A stretch of 64,000 nt of DNA from Bradyrhizobium diazoefficiens (GTDB lineage: Bacteria; Pseudomonadota; Alphaproteobacteria; Rhizobiales; Xanthobacteraceae): contig NZ_JAFCJE010000002.1 in assembly GCF_018131185.1 (NCBI RefSeq), positions 744,001 to 808,000 on the forward strand, read 5' to 3'. The translations under genes and the position numbers were made by a program. The first letter of the stretch is position 1. The number at the start of each line of letters is the position of its first letter. Positions 56,439 through 64,000 of this stretch are shown piece after piece. The notes under the pieces were generated by a model. That model did no database searches. It worked only from the letters and a program-made list of their open reading frames with translations, and was not told the origin of the DNA.

Positions 56439-57185
56439 TCACTCCACCTTCCCCAGCCGTTCGAAATGCGGCTCGCCGTCTTCGTCGAGCGACCAGACGA
56501 TCCGCGTCACCTTGCCGACCAGATTGTCCATCGGGATGAATCCGATCGACGGCATACGGCTGTCGGTGGAGTTGTCGCGGTTGTCGCCGAGCACGAAGAA
56601 GTGGCCCTGCGGCACCGTGAAGACGCTGGTGTTGTCGAGGAAGCCGTTGTCGACGCAGTCGTTGGTGACGTAGGACGTGCCGCTCGGCAGCGTCTCGCGC
56701 CAGCGCTTGACCTTGACGCCGCCATCCACACCGCAAGCGTTGTCGGCAAGCCCGTATTCGAGCGCGACCCGTGTCACCGGCCGGTCGTTGAGGACAAGCC
56801 GGCCCTGCCGCATCTGGATGCGGTCGCCGGGCAGCCCGACCACACGCTTGACGTAGTCGACCGAAGTGTCCTTTGGCGTCCGGAATACGACGATGTCCCC
56901 ATATTCCGGCTCGGCGGCGAGGATACGGCCCGAGCCCCACGACGGCGCGAACGGCAGGGAATAGCGGCCGTAGCCATAGGCATATTTCGCGGCGAAGACG
57001 TAGTCGCCGACCATCAGCGTCGGCGCCATCGAAGTCGAGGGGATGCTGAACGGCTGGTACAGCACGAAGCGAAACAGGACCAGCGGCGACCACAGCACCG
57101 GGACCAGCAGGATCAGGACGAGGATGGCCTTCCATTCGCGCGATTGCGCCCTCGACGGCTGAACCGTTTCCGAAAGACTGGTCAT
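56439..57185 (-). CDS. lepB: Signal peptidase I
   Basis: A 248-residue type I leader peptidase. One N-terminal membrane anchor (ILVLILLVPVLWSPLVLFRF, about 22-41), then the catalytic serine in FSIPSTSMAPTLMVGDYV (Ser near 52) and the general-base lysine in VDYVKRVVGLPGDRIQMRQG (near 116). Box E GDNRDNSTDSR near 203 completes the family. It removes signal peptides from exported proteins at the inner membrane. Start ATG 57185; the longer frame runs into a hairpin-bearing intergenic region. It is a longer paralogue than needed for a minimal LepB, with an inserted cysteine-bearing loop (NACGVDGG ... NDCVDNG), probably a disulfide. Confidence 0.93.
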   Translation of the reverse strand: MTSLSETVQPSRAQSREWKAILVLILLVPVLWSPLVLFRFVLYQPFSIPSTSMAPTLMVGDYVFAAKYAYGYGRYSLPFAPSWGSGRILAAEPEYGDIVVFRTPKDTSVDYVKRVVGLPGDRIQMRQGRLVLNDRPVTRVALEYGLADNACGVDGGVKVKRWRETLPSGTSYVTNDCVDNGFLDNTSVFTVPQGHFFVLGDNRDNSTDSRMPSIGFIPMDNLVGKVTRIVWSLDEDGEPHFERLGKVE

Positions 57186-57314
57186 GCACTTGCCCTGGTC
57201 AAGAAATCTCACCGCGAGATTACGCAACCCTCGCGCGCGTGCAATCCCGGCTTCGTGATTTTGGTCGCACGGGCGCCGTGACGCGTTCATGGCAAAGCGA
57301 CGACAACGGACATG

Positions 57315-57340
57315 TGAAGGGCCGCCCATGGGCGGCCCTT
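57315..57340. terminator. Perfect hairpin between slipin and lepB genes
   Basis: GAAGGGCCGCC, centre CATG, GGCGGCCCTTC is a perfect 11-bp stem, six bases beyond the slipin stop on the minus strand. On the plus strand it is followed by GGTTTTAT; on the minus strand no T-run follows, so termination there would be weak. Confidence 0.55.
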
Positions 57341-57345
57341 CGGTT

Positions 57346-58509
57346 TTATGCGCTCTCGGGCGCCTTCAGGCGCACGAGCCGGGTCAGGAGGGCATCGAGG
57401 CCCTCGCCGCTAGAGGCATGGAGGTCGATGCGGCCGACCTTCTCGACCAGCCGCTCCAGCGACTCCAGCTCCTTGAGCCGCAGCAGCAGGGGGTTCTCCT
57501 CCATCAGGCGGGCAGTGTTCAGGAGCGACCGCGTCGCCGCGGTCTCCTCCTGCCGGCGGATCAGGTTCGCCTTCGCGACCCGCTCCGCCTCGACCACCTT
57601 GTTCACCAGCTCCCGGATCTCGCCGGGCAGGATCACATCCTTGACGCCGAGCTCGGTCACCTCCACGCCGGACTCGCCGACGCGTGCCCGCACATAGTCG
57701 CGCAGCTCCGCATCCAGCGCCGCCTTCGCGGACAGCACCTCGTCCAGCGTCCGGCCCGCGACCGCCTCGCGGATGGCGAACTGCACCAGGCGGTACAGCC
57801 ACGCATCCACGTCGGGCACGGTCGCAACCGTCCGCTCGGGATCGATCACCCGGCGGAACGCCGTCAGCGTCACTCGCAGGGCGATGCGATCCTTGGTCAG
57901 CATCTCCTGCGCGGTGATCTCGACTGCCTGGGGCCGCAGGTCGAGGCGCTTCACCTCGATCTTGCGGCCGACGGTCCAGAAGGCGTGCCGGCCGGGCGCG
58001 AGCCGCTCGGTGAGCCGGCCCTCGACATAGAGCAGGCCCGCCTCGTGGTTCTCGACCACCGTTTCCGACGTCACGGCCGAGCGGTTGCGCTCGATCATGG
58101 CCAGATGCCGCGCGTCGACCTTGGGATCGCCGGACACATCGATGCGCTCGACATCGATGCGGGTCGCGACCTTCCAGTAGACGCGCGCCTGCCAGGGCGT
58201 CATCAGATGCACGGGCCGGCCGTCGAGGCTGACGATGGCGAGCTCGTCCGCCCCAGTCTCGACCGCCTCGAACAGCTCGGCGGCCAGATCAGGCCGCGCG
58301 GCCTTCAGCACCGCGTAGCGATCGGCGGAGAACTCCGCACGGACGACGTCGAACAGCTCGGCCTTCAGCTCGTGCAGAGGATCGAACAGCCGGTGCCGAC
58401 CGGGCGCGAGCACGCGCACGAGCTGCCCGTTGCGCGTGAGCAGCGCACGCTCGCCATCCTTGACGGTCACGTTCAGCATCAGCAAATGCCAGCTCTTGTT
58501 CGAAGTCAT
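57346..58509 (-). CDS. Slipin (SPFH/Band 7, stomatin-like) protein with N-terminal extension
   Basis: A 387-residue protein. The SPFH/Band 7 core lies at about 150-330 (LYVEGRLTERLAPGRHAFWT; DRIALRVTLTAFRRVIDPER; ELGVKDVILPGEIRELVNKV), ending in an alanine/glutamate-rich coiled coil (VEAERVAKANLIRRQEETAA). Usual slipins have about 250-260 residues, with an N-terminal hydrophobic hairpin; here about 130 residues replace it and no clear membrane anchor is visible. The start ATG 58509 is in frame with a basic leader that does not look like a gene. Likely peripheral scaffold, role unknown. Confidence 0.85.
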   Translation of the reverse strand: MTSNKSWHLLMLNVTVKDGERALLTRNGQLVRVLAPGRHRLFDPLHELKAELFDVVRAEFSADRYAVLKAARPDLAAELFEAVETGADELAIVSLDGRPVHLMTPWQARVYWKVATRIDVERIDVSGDPKVDARHLAMIERNRSAVTSETVVENHEAGLLYVEGRLTERLAPGRHAFWTVGRKIEVKRLDLRPQAVEITAQEMLTKDRIALRVTLTAFRRVIDPERTVATVPDVDAWLYRLVQFAIREAVAGRTLDEVLSAKAALDAELRDYVRARVGESGVEVTELGVKDVILPGEIRELVNKVVEAERVAKANLIRRQEETAATRSLLNTARLMEENPLLLRLKELESLERLVEKVGRIDLHASSGEGLDALLTRLVRLKAPESA

Positions 58510-58840
58510 GGCACGCCTCCTTCGTTTGCGTCCGGCCGGATGCCGGACGACAGGTTTCATCTGCAAAGGACGTGAGGACGCGGACGACGCTTCCCGGGAG
58601 ATCGACGGGCCGGGGCTTGAGCCTGCATGACGACGGGCGCACGCGCGCGATCGCGCGACGTGTGCCGCGCGGTCATGCGGAGCCACCCGGCATCAACGCA
58701 AGCGGTATCTACCCGCGGCGCAAAGCCGGTCTCACAGTGTCGTTGTTCGGACGGAAAGCCTTTCGGCAAAACGGCCGGACCGCAACTGAAGCGCGCGTCC
58801 GGTCCTCGTCAGAGAAATCAGCTTTTCAGGCTGAATCGGA

Positions 58841-58912
58841 GCGCTGGAGCGGGATTCGAACCCGCGTCACGATGATTAAAAGTCATCTGCTCTACCACTG
58901 AGCTATCCCTTG
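58841..58912 (-). pseudogene. tRNA-Lys(UUU)-like sequence with broken acceptor stem
   Basis: On the minus strand the D arm (GCTC ... GAGC), anticodon arm (GATGA-CTTTTAA-TCATC, anticodon TTT) and T arm (GCGGG-TTCGAAT-CCCGC) are perfect. The acceptor arms (CAAGGGA and TCCAGCG) pair at only four of seven positions, and no CCA is encoded. It therefore looks like a decayed or non-canonical tRNA-Lys. A functional gene is possible only if the ends are edited or mis-seen. Confidence 0.6.
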
Positions 58913-58914
58913 GT

Positions 58915-58983
58915 TGGTACAAGAGACCGGAATCGAACCGATGCCTTCGGGTCACCCCGACGCTCTCCATGAGCTACATCCTG
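58915..58983 (-). pseudogene. Second degenerate tRNA-like sequence
   Basis: Minus-strand sequence with a D arm (GCTC ... GAGC), a good T arm (ATCGG-TTCGATT-CCGGT) and a terminal ACCA, but an anticodon arm of TCGGG-GTGA-CCCGA, a four-base loop instead of seven, and an acceptor stem with few pairs. It lies two bases upstream of the tRNA-Lys-like sequence in transcription order. The rest of the 58510-59172 gap holds no gene that I can support. Confidence 0.5.
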
Positions 58984-59172
58984 CATCTTCATTCGGCGGA
59001 ACACGAAACCGGAGACCGGCCCGCGCCAGTCGGGATCTCAGAGAGCCCGAACCCATGGCCTAGCGAAGGAGCGGGCTAATAGACGAAGCACATTCGGCGT
59101 GCAAGAGGGTTCTCGAAGATTTTTTGCCGCGCATCGCGCAGTGTGACGCGATGATCACAACGCGGCGCGGCG

Positions 59173-60009
59173 TCAAGGACGCGGCGTGACCTGGAAGCAG
59201 GCCCGCACCCAGTCGATCGTCACGCGTGTCGCGGCGTCGCGCTTGAGGTGATTTTGCACGAGCAGCCAGACGTCGCGCCGTTTCGGCAGGAGTGTGGCGC
59301 GCAGGCTGCGGTCGGCGAGCAAGCCTTCGCAGCTGTGCTCGGGCAGCACGCCGACGGCCTGATGCGACTGGATCATCGTCCTGATGATGCGGACATTGTC
59401 GGTGATGCAGCGCACGTTCTTCAGCCGCTTCGCCCGCAGGAACTGCGCTTCGGGAATGGTATCGAGCTCGTCCGGATAGACGCAGGCGACCGGGTCGCTG
59501 GAGCGATCTGCGGGCTCGAAGAAATACAGCCTGACATCGCCGAGCTTGGAGATCGTGAAGTCGCCCTTCTCCGGCTTGCGCAGGCGAATGGCGAGGTCGG
59601 CCTGCCAGCGCGAGAACTTGACGTTGCCGCTGGAGGTGAGGAATTGCAGGGTGAGGCCCGGATGATCGCGCAGGAAGCTGCTTGCCCGCGGCGCCAGCAA
59701 TTCCTCGGCGACCGCGTTGGTCGAGGCGATGCGCAGGCGGCCGACCGGGCCCACCTCGCTCTCCTTGATGCGGTCGATCGCCGCGACATGGGCAGCCATC
59801 GCGCCGACATGCTCGAGCACGACTTCGCAATGGCGTGTCGGCCGCCGCAGCCCGTCCACCGCGTCGAACAGCGGCACGCCGAGATCGCGCTGGATGCGCG
59901 CCAGCCGGCGGCCGACGGTGGTCTCGTCGATGCGCAGCCGCGCGCTGGCACCGGCATAAGTCCCCTCGTCCCTCACCGCGGCAATGATGCGCAGATCGTC
60001 CCAGTTCAT
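59173..60009 (-). CDS. LysR-family transcriptional regulator
   Basis: A 278-residue regulator. Its helix-turn-helix starts at MNWDDLRIIAAVRDEGTYAG, followed by ASARLRIDETTVGRRLARIQ, with the unusual DETTVGRR recognition helix typical of one LysR subgroup. The effector domain runs from about 90. ATG 60009 is the family start; the frame above it lacks family sequence. It is divergent from the isochorismatase-like/GST gene pair, with 130 bp between starts, so it probably controls them. Confidence 0.9.
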   Translation of the reverse strand: MNWDDLRIIAAVRDEGTYAGASARLRIDETTVGRRLARIQRDLGVPLFDAVDGLRRPTRHCEVVLEHVGAMAAHVAAIDRIKESEVGPVGRLRIASTNAVAEELLAPRASSFLRDHPGLTLQFLTSSGNVKFSRWQADLAIRLRKPEKGDFTISKLGDVRLYFFEPADRSSDPVACVYPDELDTIPEAQFLRAKRLKNVRCITDNVRIIRTMIQSHQAVGVLPEHSCEGLLADRSLRATLLPKRRDVWLLVQNHLKRDAATRVTIDWVRACFQVTPRP

Positions 60010-60139
60010 GCTGGCGAGCCTAGCAGGCGATGCACCGTCCTGCAAATTTGCAGCCGTAAGCTGCAATAGTCCTGCACGATGGCAGGCGGCTCCCGCGCTA
60101 GTCTCGCGCCATCCGTTATCCCTGGAAGGCCCCACCTGC

Positions 60140-60733
60140 ATGACCGCTCCCAAGACCCTGCTCGAACTCGCCGGCGCCGATCTCACTCCGCCGAAGCTCG
60201 ATGAAGCCTGCCTCGTGCTGATCGACATCCAGAACGAATATTGCGCCGGCCCGCTGGCGCTGCCCGATGCGCAGCCCGCGATCATCGCGGCGGCGCGCCT
60301 GCTGGCGCGGGCACGGGAGAGCGGCGCCGTGATCATTCATGTCGCGCACAAAGGTCGCGCCGGCGGCCTGTTCGACCGCGAGGCTGCGCGCGGCGCGATC
60401 GTTGAACGCCTGACGCCGCTCGCGAGCGAGCCCGTGATCGAGAAAGCGCTGCCGAACGCCTTTGCCGGCACCGACCTGCAAGCCCGGCTCGCCGCGACCG
60501 GACGCAAGAACATCGTGCTCGCCGGCTTCATGACCCACATGTGCGTCTCCTCGACCGCCCGCGCCGCGCTCGATCTCGGCCTGCGCACGACGATCGCGGC
60601 GGATGCCTGCGCCACCCGCGACCTGCCGGACGGCCGCGGCGGCACGCTGGACGCCCGGACGATTCACGAGGTCGCGCTGGCCGAGCTCTCGGACCGCTTC
60701 GCGATCATCGCGCAGAGCGATGCGCTGGCTTGA
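60140..60733 (+). CDS. Cysteine hydrolase (isochorismatase family)
   Basis: A 197-residue alpha/beta hydrolase-like protein. The Asp-Lys-Cys triad is visible: D29 in LVLIDIQNEY, K102 in VIEKALPNAF and C135 in THMCVSSTARAA, with the cis-peptide segment GFMTHMC typical. It would hydrolyse an amide (nicotinamidase-like) or an enol ether. The GST gene follows after 11 bp, so the two are likely cotranscribed under the divergent LysR. Confidence 0.9.
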   Translation: MTAPKTLLELAGADLTPPKLDEACLVLIDIQNEYCAGPLALPDAQPAIIAAARLLARARESGAVIIHVAHKGRAGGLFDREAARGAIVERLTPLASEPVIEKALPNAFAGTDLQARLAATGRKNIVLAGFMTHMCVSSTARAALDLGLRTTIAADACATRDLPDGRGGTLDARTIHEVALAELSDRFAIIAQSDALA

Positions 60734-60744
60734 CGGAGCACACG

Positions 60745-61371
60745 ATGCTGCAACTCTATTTCTTTCCGATGGCCTGCTCGCTCTCGAGTCGCATCGCATT
60801 GATGGAGGCCGGGATCGAGGCGCGTTATCACCTCGCTCATATCTGGACCAAGCAGGTCGTGGACGACGGAAGCGATTTCCACGGCGTGTCGCCGAAGGGC
60901 GCGGTGCCGGTTCTGGTGCTGGAGAACGGCGAACGGCTGACCGAGAGCGCGGCGGTGTTGCAATACATCGCGGATGTGAGGCCGAAGGCAGGTCTTGCGC
61001 CGGAATTCGGCGATCCCGATCGCTATCGCCTCCAGGAATGGCTGAGCTTCGTCGGCGCCGAGATCCACAAGGCGTTCCTGTTTCCGACCTTCTGGTACAA
61101 GGACGACGGCTCACTCGCCAAGCCGCGCGCCAGGATTTCTCACATATTGTCGGTGCCGGCGGCGCATCTGGCTGAGCGCGAATTCCTCGTCGGTGACAGG
61201 TTCACCGTGGCGGATGCACACCTCATCTGGGCCTTGCTGCTGCTCCGACCCGCGGGCGTCGACATCGCGCAATGGCCGTCCTTGTCGGCCTATCTCGAGC
61301 GCATGCAGGCGCGACCGGCCGTACGGGAAGCGATTGTGACCGAAATGGCCCTGCGCAAAGCGATGGTGTGA
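60745..61371 (+). CDS. Glutathione S-transferase
   Basis: A 208-residue GST of the beta-like class. The N-terminal thioredoxin fold starts MLQLYFFPMACSLSSRIALM, with the active-site cysteine-serine pair near 11-12, and GAVPVLVLENGERLTESAAV carries the cis-Pro and Glu-Ser of the glutathione site. The C-terminal helix DRFTVADAHLIWAL is typical. Second gene of a unit with the cysteine hydrolase. Confidence 0.92.
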   Translation: MLQLYFFPMACSLSSRIALMEAGIEARYHLAHIWTKQVVDDGSDFHGVSPKGAVPVLVLENGERLTESAAVLQYIADVRPKAGLAPEFGDPDRYRLQEWLSFVGAEIHKAFLFPTFWYKDDGSLAKPRARISHILSVPAAHLAEREFLVGDRFTVADAHLIWALLLLRPAGVDIAQWPSLSAYLERMQARPAVREAIVTEMALRKAMV

Positions 61372-61482
61372 CCGGACGTCACGGTCGCGAAATCCAAGCG
61401 TTTTCCCGGCGAGGGCATTTGTGTCGACGCGGCATGCGCTGATCTGGAAGGACATTTTCGATACCTCCCCCGAGGCCATTCG

Positions 61483-61824
61483 ATGTTCGATGGCAAGTGG
61501 GACGTCACCGTGAACTGCGCCAGCTCCGGCAAGGCGCTGGGCTATACCCGAACCCTGTCAGCCACCACCGCCGGGGGCGCATTTCATGCGGAGGATCGGG
61601 ACCCGCGTACAAACAGCACGCTCGCAATCGACGGACAAGTATCGGCTGACGGGAAGACCACGCTCAGTGCACGGGGCCTCACGGGTCCGAGCGCCTACAC
61701 GGTCAACAATAGCGCTCCCGGCTCGCCGTATGGGTACACGATCGACGCGCAATTCGAGCGCAGCCGCGGCAGCGGCAAACGCAACGAACTGCGTCCGTGC
61801 AGCTTCACCTTCGTCAAACGCTAG
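61483..61824 (+). CDS. Orphan small domain protein
   Basis: A 113-residue all-beta-looking protein starting MFDGKWDVTVNCASSGKALG, with paired cysteines (near 12 and 106) and the ending RPCSFTFVKR. From memory this module occurs at the C-terminus of larger Bradyrhizobium exported proteins; here it has no signal peptide and no upstream partner in frame, so it may be a fragment or a domain gene. No ribosome site is obvious. Confidence 0.5.
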   Translation: MFDGKWDVTVNCASSGKALGYTRTLSATTAGGAFHAEDRDPRTNSTLAIDGQVSADGKTTLSARGLTGPSAYTVNNSAPGSPYGYTIDAQFERSRGSGKRNELRPCSFTFVKR

Positions 61825-61830
61825 CCGCAA

Positions 61831-63267
61831 TCATACGCCGGCCTGGCTGATGAACTTGGTGTTGAAATAGCCCTCCATGGCCTCGGTGCCGCCTTCCGAA
61901 CCGTAGCCGGAATCCTTGATGCCGCCGAACGGCACTTCAGGCAGCGCGAGACCAAAGCTGTTGATCGACATCATGCCGGCCTCGATGGAAGCGCCGATCG
62001 CGGCCGCGGTCTTGGCCGAACTGGTGAAGGCGTAGGACGCCAGCCCAAAGGGCAGCCGGTTGGCCTCCTCGACCGCGTCGTCGAATGACGAGAAGCGCGA
62101 GATCAGGGCGAGCGGGCCGAACGGCTCTTCGTTCATGGCGCGCGCATCCTTCGGCACGTCGCTCACGACGGTCGGTTCGAAGAAATGTCCCTTGTTGCCG
62201 ACGCGCTTGCCCCCGGTCTCGAGCTTCGCACCCCTGCCGACGGCATCCTGCACCATGCCCTCGATGGCGGTGACGCGGCGCGGATTGGCGAGCGAGCCCA
62301 TCTTCGACTCGGGGTCGAGGCCGTTGCCGACCTTGAACGTCCTGGCGCTCTCGACGAACTGATCGACGAATTGCCGGAACACGCCGTCCTGCACCAGCAT
62401 GCGCGTCGGCGAGATGCAGACCTGGCCGGCGTTGCGATATTTTGCTGCCGCCAGGATCTTCGCGGCCGACGTGACGTCGGCATCCCCGAAGACGATCGCC
62501 GGCGCATGGCCGCCGAGCTCCATGGTGGCACGCTTCATGTGCAGGCCCGCGAGCGCATTGAGCTGCTTGCCGACATGCGTCGACCCCGTGAATGAGATCT
62601 TCCGGATCACCGGATGCGGGATCAGATATTCGGAGATCTCTGAAGGCACGCCATAGACGAGGTTGATGACCCCCTCTGGCACGCCGGCGTCGGCAAAGGC
62701 GCGGATCAGCTGCGCGGGCGACGCCGGCGTCTCCTCGGGCGCCTTGACAATGATCGAGCAACCGGCGGCGAGCGCCGCGGAGAGCTTGCGCACGACCTGA
62801 TTGATCGGAAAATTCCACGGTGTGAACGCCGCGACCGGCCCAACCGGCTCCTTCATCGCGATCTGGTAGATGCCGGGGCCGCGCGCCGGGATCAGCCGGC
62901 CATAGGCGCGCTTAGCCTCCTCGGCGAACCATTCGATCACGTCGGCGGCGGCCATCGCCTCCATCCTGGCTTCACCGAGCGTCTTGCCCTGCTCCATCGT
63001 CAGCAGCGGCGCAATCTCGTCATTACGCTCGCGCATGATCGCGGCCGCCTTCCGCATGATCCGGCATCGCTCGAACGGCGCGATATTCCGCCAGATCTTG
63101 AAGCCGGCGGCCGCAGCCGCCAGCGCCTCGTCGAGATCGGACTTTCCGGCATGGGCGACGGTGCCGATCACCTCCTCGGTCGCGGGATTGCGGACTTCGA
63201 TGACCTCGCCCGAATGGGCCGGTCGCCATGTGCCGCCGATGAAGAGCTGGGTGTTCGAGTAAGCCAA
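61831..63267 (-). CDS. NAD(P)-dependent succinate-semialdehyde-type dehydrogenase
   Basis: A 478-residue aldehyde dehydrogenase of the GabD-like group. The NAD motif [20 protein letters not shown] near 148, catalytic Glu in [14 protein letters not shown] near 250 and nucleophile Cys in [12 protein letters not shown] near 284 are intact. It would oxidise succinate semialdehyde or a related aldehyde. TTG 63267 is the start, with AAGGAG seven bases upstream. It follows the ABC ATPase gene on the same strand, 12 bp away. Confidence 0.9.
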   Translation of the reverse strand: MAYSNTQLFIGGTWRPAHSGEVIEVRNPATEEVIGTVAHAGKSDLDEALAAAAAGFKIWRNIAPFERCRIMRKAAAIMRERNDEIAPLLTMEQGKTLGEARMEAMAAADVIEWFAEEAKRAYGRLIPARGPGIYQIAMKEPVGPVAAFTPWNFPINQVVRKLSAALAAGCSIIVKAPEETPASPAQLIRAFADAGVPEGVINLVYGVPSEISEYLIPHPVIRKISFTGSTHVGKQLNALAGLHMKRATMELGGHAPAIVFGDADVTSAAKILAAAKYRNAGQVCISPTRMLVQDGVFRQFVDQFVESARTFKVGNGLDPESKMGSLANPRRVTAIEGMVQDAVGRGAKLETGGKRVGNKGHFFEPTVVSDVPKDARAMNEEPFGPLALISRFSSFDDAVEEANRLPFGLASYAFTSSAKTAAAIGASIEAGMMSINSFGLALPEVPFGGIKDSGYGSEGGTEAMEGYFNTKFISQAGV

Positions 63268-63279
63268 CGGAGTCTCCTT

Positions 63280-63927
63280 TTACGTCGATCTGTGACAGAT
63301 AGCATCCGCGGCCCGCGTCATCTCAGGTCCGAGATAGGCGCGGAAGCGCGGTTCGGCGGTGAGGCTGCGGAAGTCGGCCATCCGCGTTACCCCGCCGCCG
63401 GCCACGAACAGGAATTGCCCGGCGATCTCGGCAAGGATGTCGAGGTGCCAGCTCGCCGTTGGATGCATGCAAAGGATGACCAGCCTGCCCTCGTCTCGCA
63501 GCTTGCGGAAGAAGTCGAGCATGAAGCCGATATAACCGTCCTGCAGGTTGAACTGCGGTTCGTCGAACAGATGGACCAGCGGCGTCCGGGTCGGCGACGG
63601 CGCCAGCAAGGCGGACGGAACGCGCTTGCGGAAGCGCCTGACCTGATAGGACTGGTGATAGTGAATCGCGAGCCGGTCGCGCTCGCGATACTTGACCCCA
63701 TGGATATCGGTGCCCGCGACCAGCACGCGCCCCGAGGTCGGCGCATTGGAGCCGGTCATCATCTCAAACAGGGTGGTCTTGCCGGCACCGTTCGGCCCGA
63801 CGACGCCGACGATGCCGGGCTCGTCCAGCGACAGGTTTGCCTGAAGCGTAAACGTCGGATGGCGGATGATGCGGCCCCTCGTATAGACCTTGCGGATATC
63901 ATCGAGCACGAGCAGCGGTACAGCCAC
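63280..63927 (-). CDS. ABC transporter ATP-binding protein with shortened helical domain
   Basis: A 215-residue ATPase. Walker A is GPNGAGKTT (44-52), Q92 fits the Q-loop, Walker B VHLFDEP (118-124) and H155 the switch histidine. No LSGGQ-like signature is present between the Q-loop and Walker B, and that interval is only about 25 residues, far shorter than usual. GTG 63927 directly follows the stop of the upstream gene (TAAGTG), so the genes are coupled. The substrate is unknown. Confidence 0.8.
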   Translation of the reverse strand: MAVPLLVLDDIRKVYTRGRIIRHPTFTLQANLSLDEPGIVGVVGPNGAGKTTLFEMMTGSNAPTSGRVLVAGTDIHGVKYRERDRLAIHYHQSYQVRRFRKRVPSALLAPSPTRTPLVHLFDEPQFNLQDGYIGFMLDFFRKLRDEGRLVILCMHPTASWHLDILAEIAGQFLFVAGGGVTRMADFRSLTAEPRFRAYLGPEMTRAADAICHRST

Positions 63928-64000
63928 TTATTGTACTCCCAGCAGGCGCTGCCGAAGGGAACGATCATCGCGCAGAACGGCGGCTTCGCCGGTCCAGACG
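63928..64000 (-). CDS. C-terminal end of an upstream gene, probably another ABC ATPase
   Basis: The minus-strand frame entering from the right edge ends VWTGEAAVLRDDRSLRQRLL then GVQ-stop. This is typical of the C-terminus of LivF/LivG-type ATP-binding proteins. Its TAA stop abuts the GTG start of the next gene without a gap, so it heads a coupled transporter operon cut by the window edge. Confidence 0.55.
   Translation of the reverse strand, partial: VWTGEAAVLRDDRSLRQRLLGVQ

Overview
The window reads as a chromosomal segment of a slow-growing Bradyrhizobium-type alphaproteobacterium. Evidence: uniformly high GC by eye, a CIRCE-preceded groESL operon of rhizobial type, a DUF3126 protein, an Usg-family protein, a CHCC zinc-finger protein, and several dispersed palindromic repeat families that I associate with Bradyrhizobium and its relatives. 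I see no rRNA, CRISPR array, integrase, transposase or prophage. One good tRNA gene (Leu, UAA) and two degenerate tRNA-like sequences are present.

Layout. 0-8.3 kb: an unknown single-pass membrane protein; a secreted caspase-like (orthocaspase) protein bracketed by fragments of a dispersed repeat; then an AraC regulator divergent from a translationally coupled redox operon (molybdopterin oxidoreductase, 7Fe ferredoxin, ferredoxin-NADP reductase). 8.3-17 kb: DUF3126, serine acetyltransferase, a polytopic membrane protein, a LysR gene divergent from a small unknown gene, an alpha/beta hydrolase, an FAD monooxygenase and a lipoprotein. 17-23.2 kb: tRNA-Leu, a polytopic membrane protein, two tandem overlapping GT87-like paralogues and a Bcr/CflA-type exporter. 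23.5-34.7 kb: a peptide-uptake and hydrolysis cluster (substrate-binding protein, two permeases, double ATPase, and M20, M81, M20D and amidase hydrolases). 34.9-41.5 kb: crotonase, quinone oxidoreductase, DsbA-family isomerase, GST, MetE-like methyltransferase, an unknown protein, xanthine phosphoribosyltransferase and a CinA/MoaB-like protein. 41.8-47.4 kb: permuted ATP-grasp, alpha-E, transglutaminase, AhpD-like protein and the proteasome-like protease Anbu, followed by an SDR. 47.6-58.5 kb: two transporters, a cupin, a TPR/GT41 protein, Usg, groES-groEL, an element carrying a GIY-YIG gene, signal peptidase I and a slipin. 58.8-64 kb: tRNA-like relics, LysR with isochorismatase-like hydrolase and GST, a small orphan domain protein, a succinate-semialdehyde-type dehydrogenase and ABC ATPases running off the end.

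The most unusual signal is a family of about 100-bp palindromic elements with terminal repeats GTCATTCCGGGGCG / CGCCCCGGAATGAC. Ten copies lie between 28.5 and 56.5 kb, and each lies about 5 to 25 bp beyond a stop codon. One copy (56033-56428) is split exactly at its central loop by a 95-codon GIY-YIG endonuclease gene. This suggests an autonomous/non-autonomous relationship between a GIY-YIG nuclease and a REP/MITE-like repeat, comparable in logic to RAYT/REP systems. The second system of note is the ATP-grasp / alpha-E / transglutaminase / Anbu operon, a predicted peptide-synthesis and proteolysis system whose substrate I do not know to have been identified.
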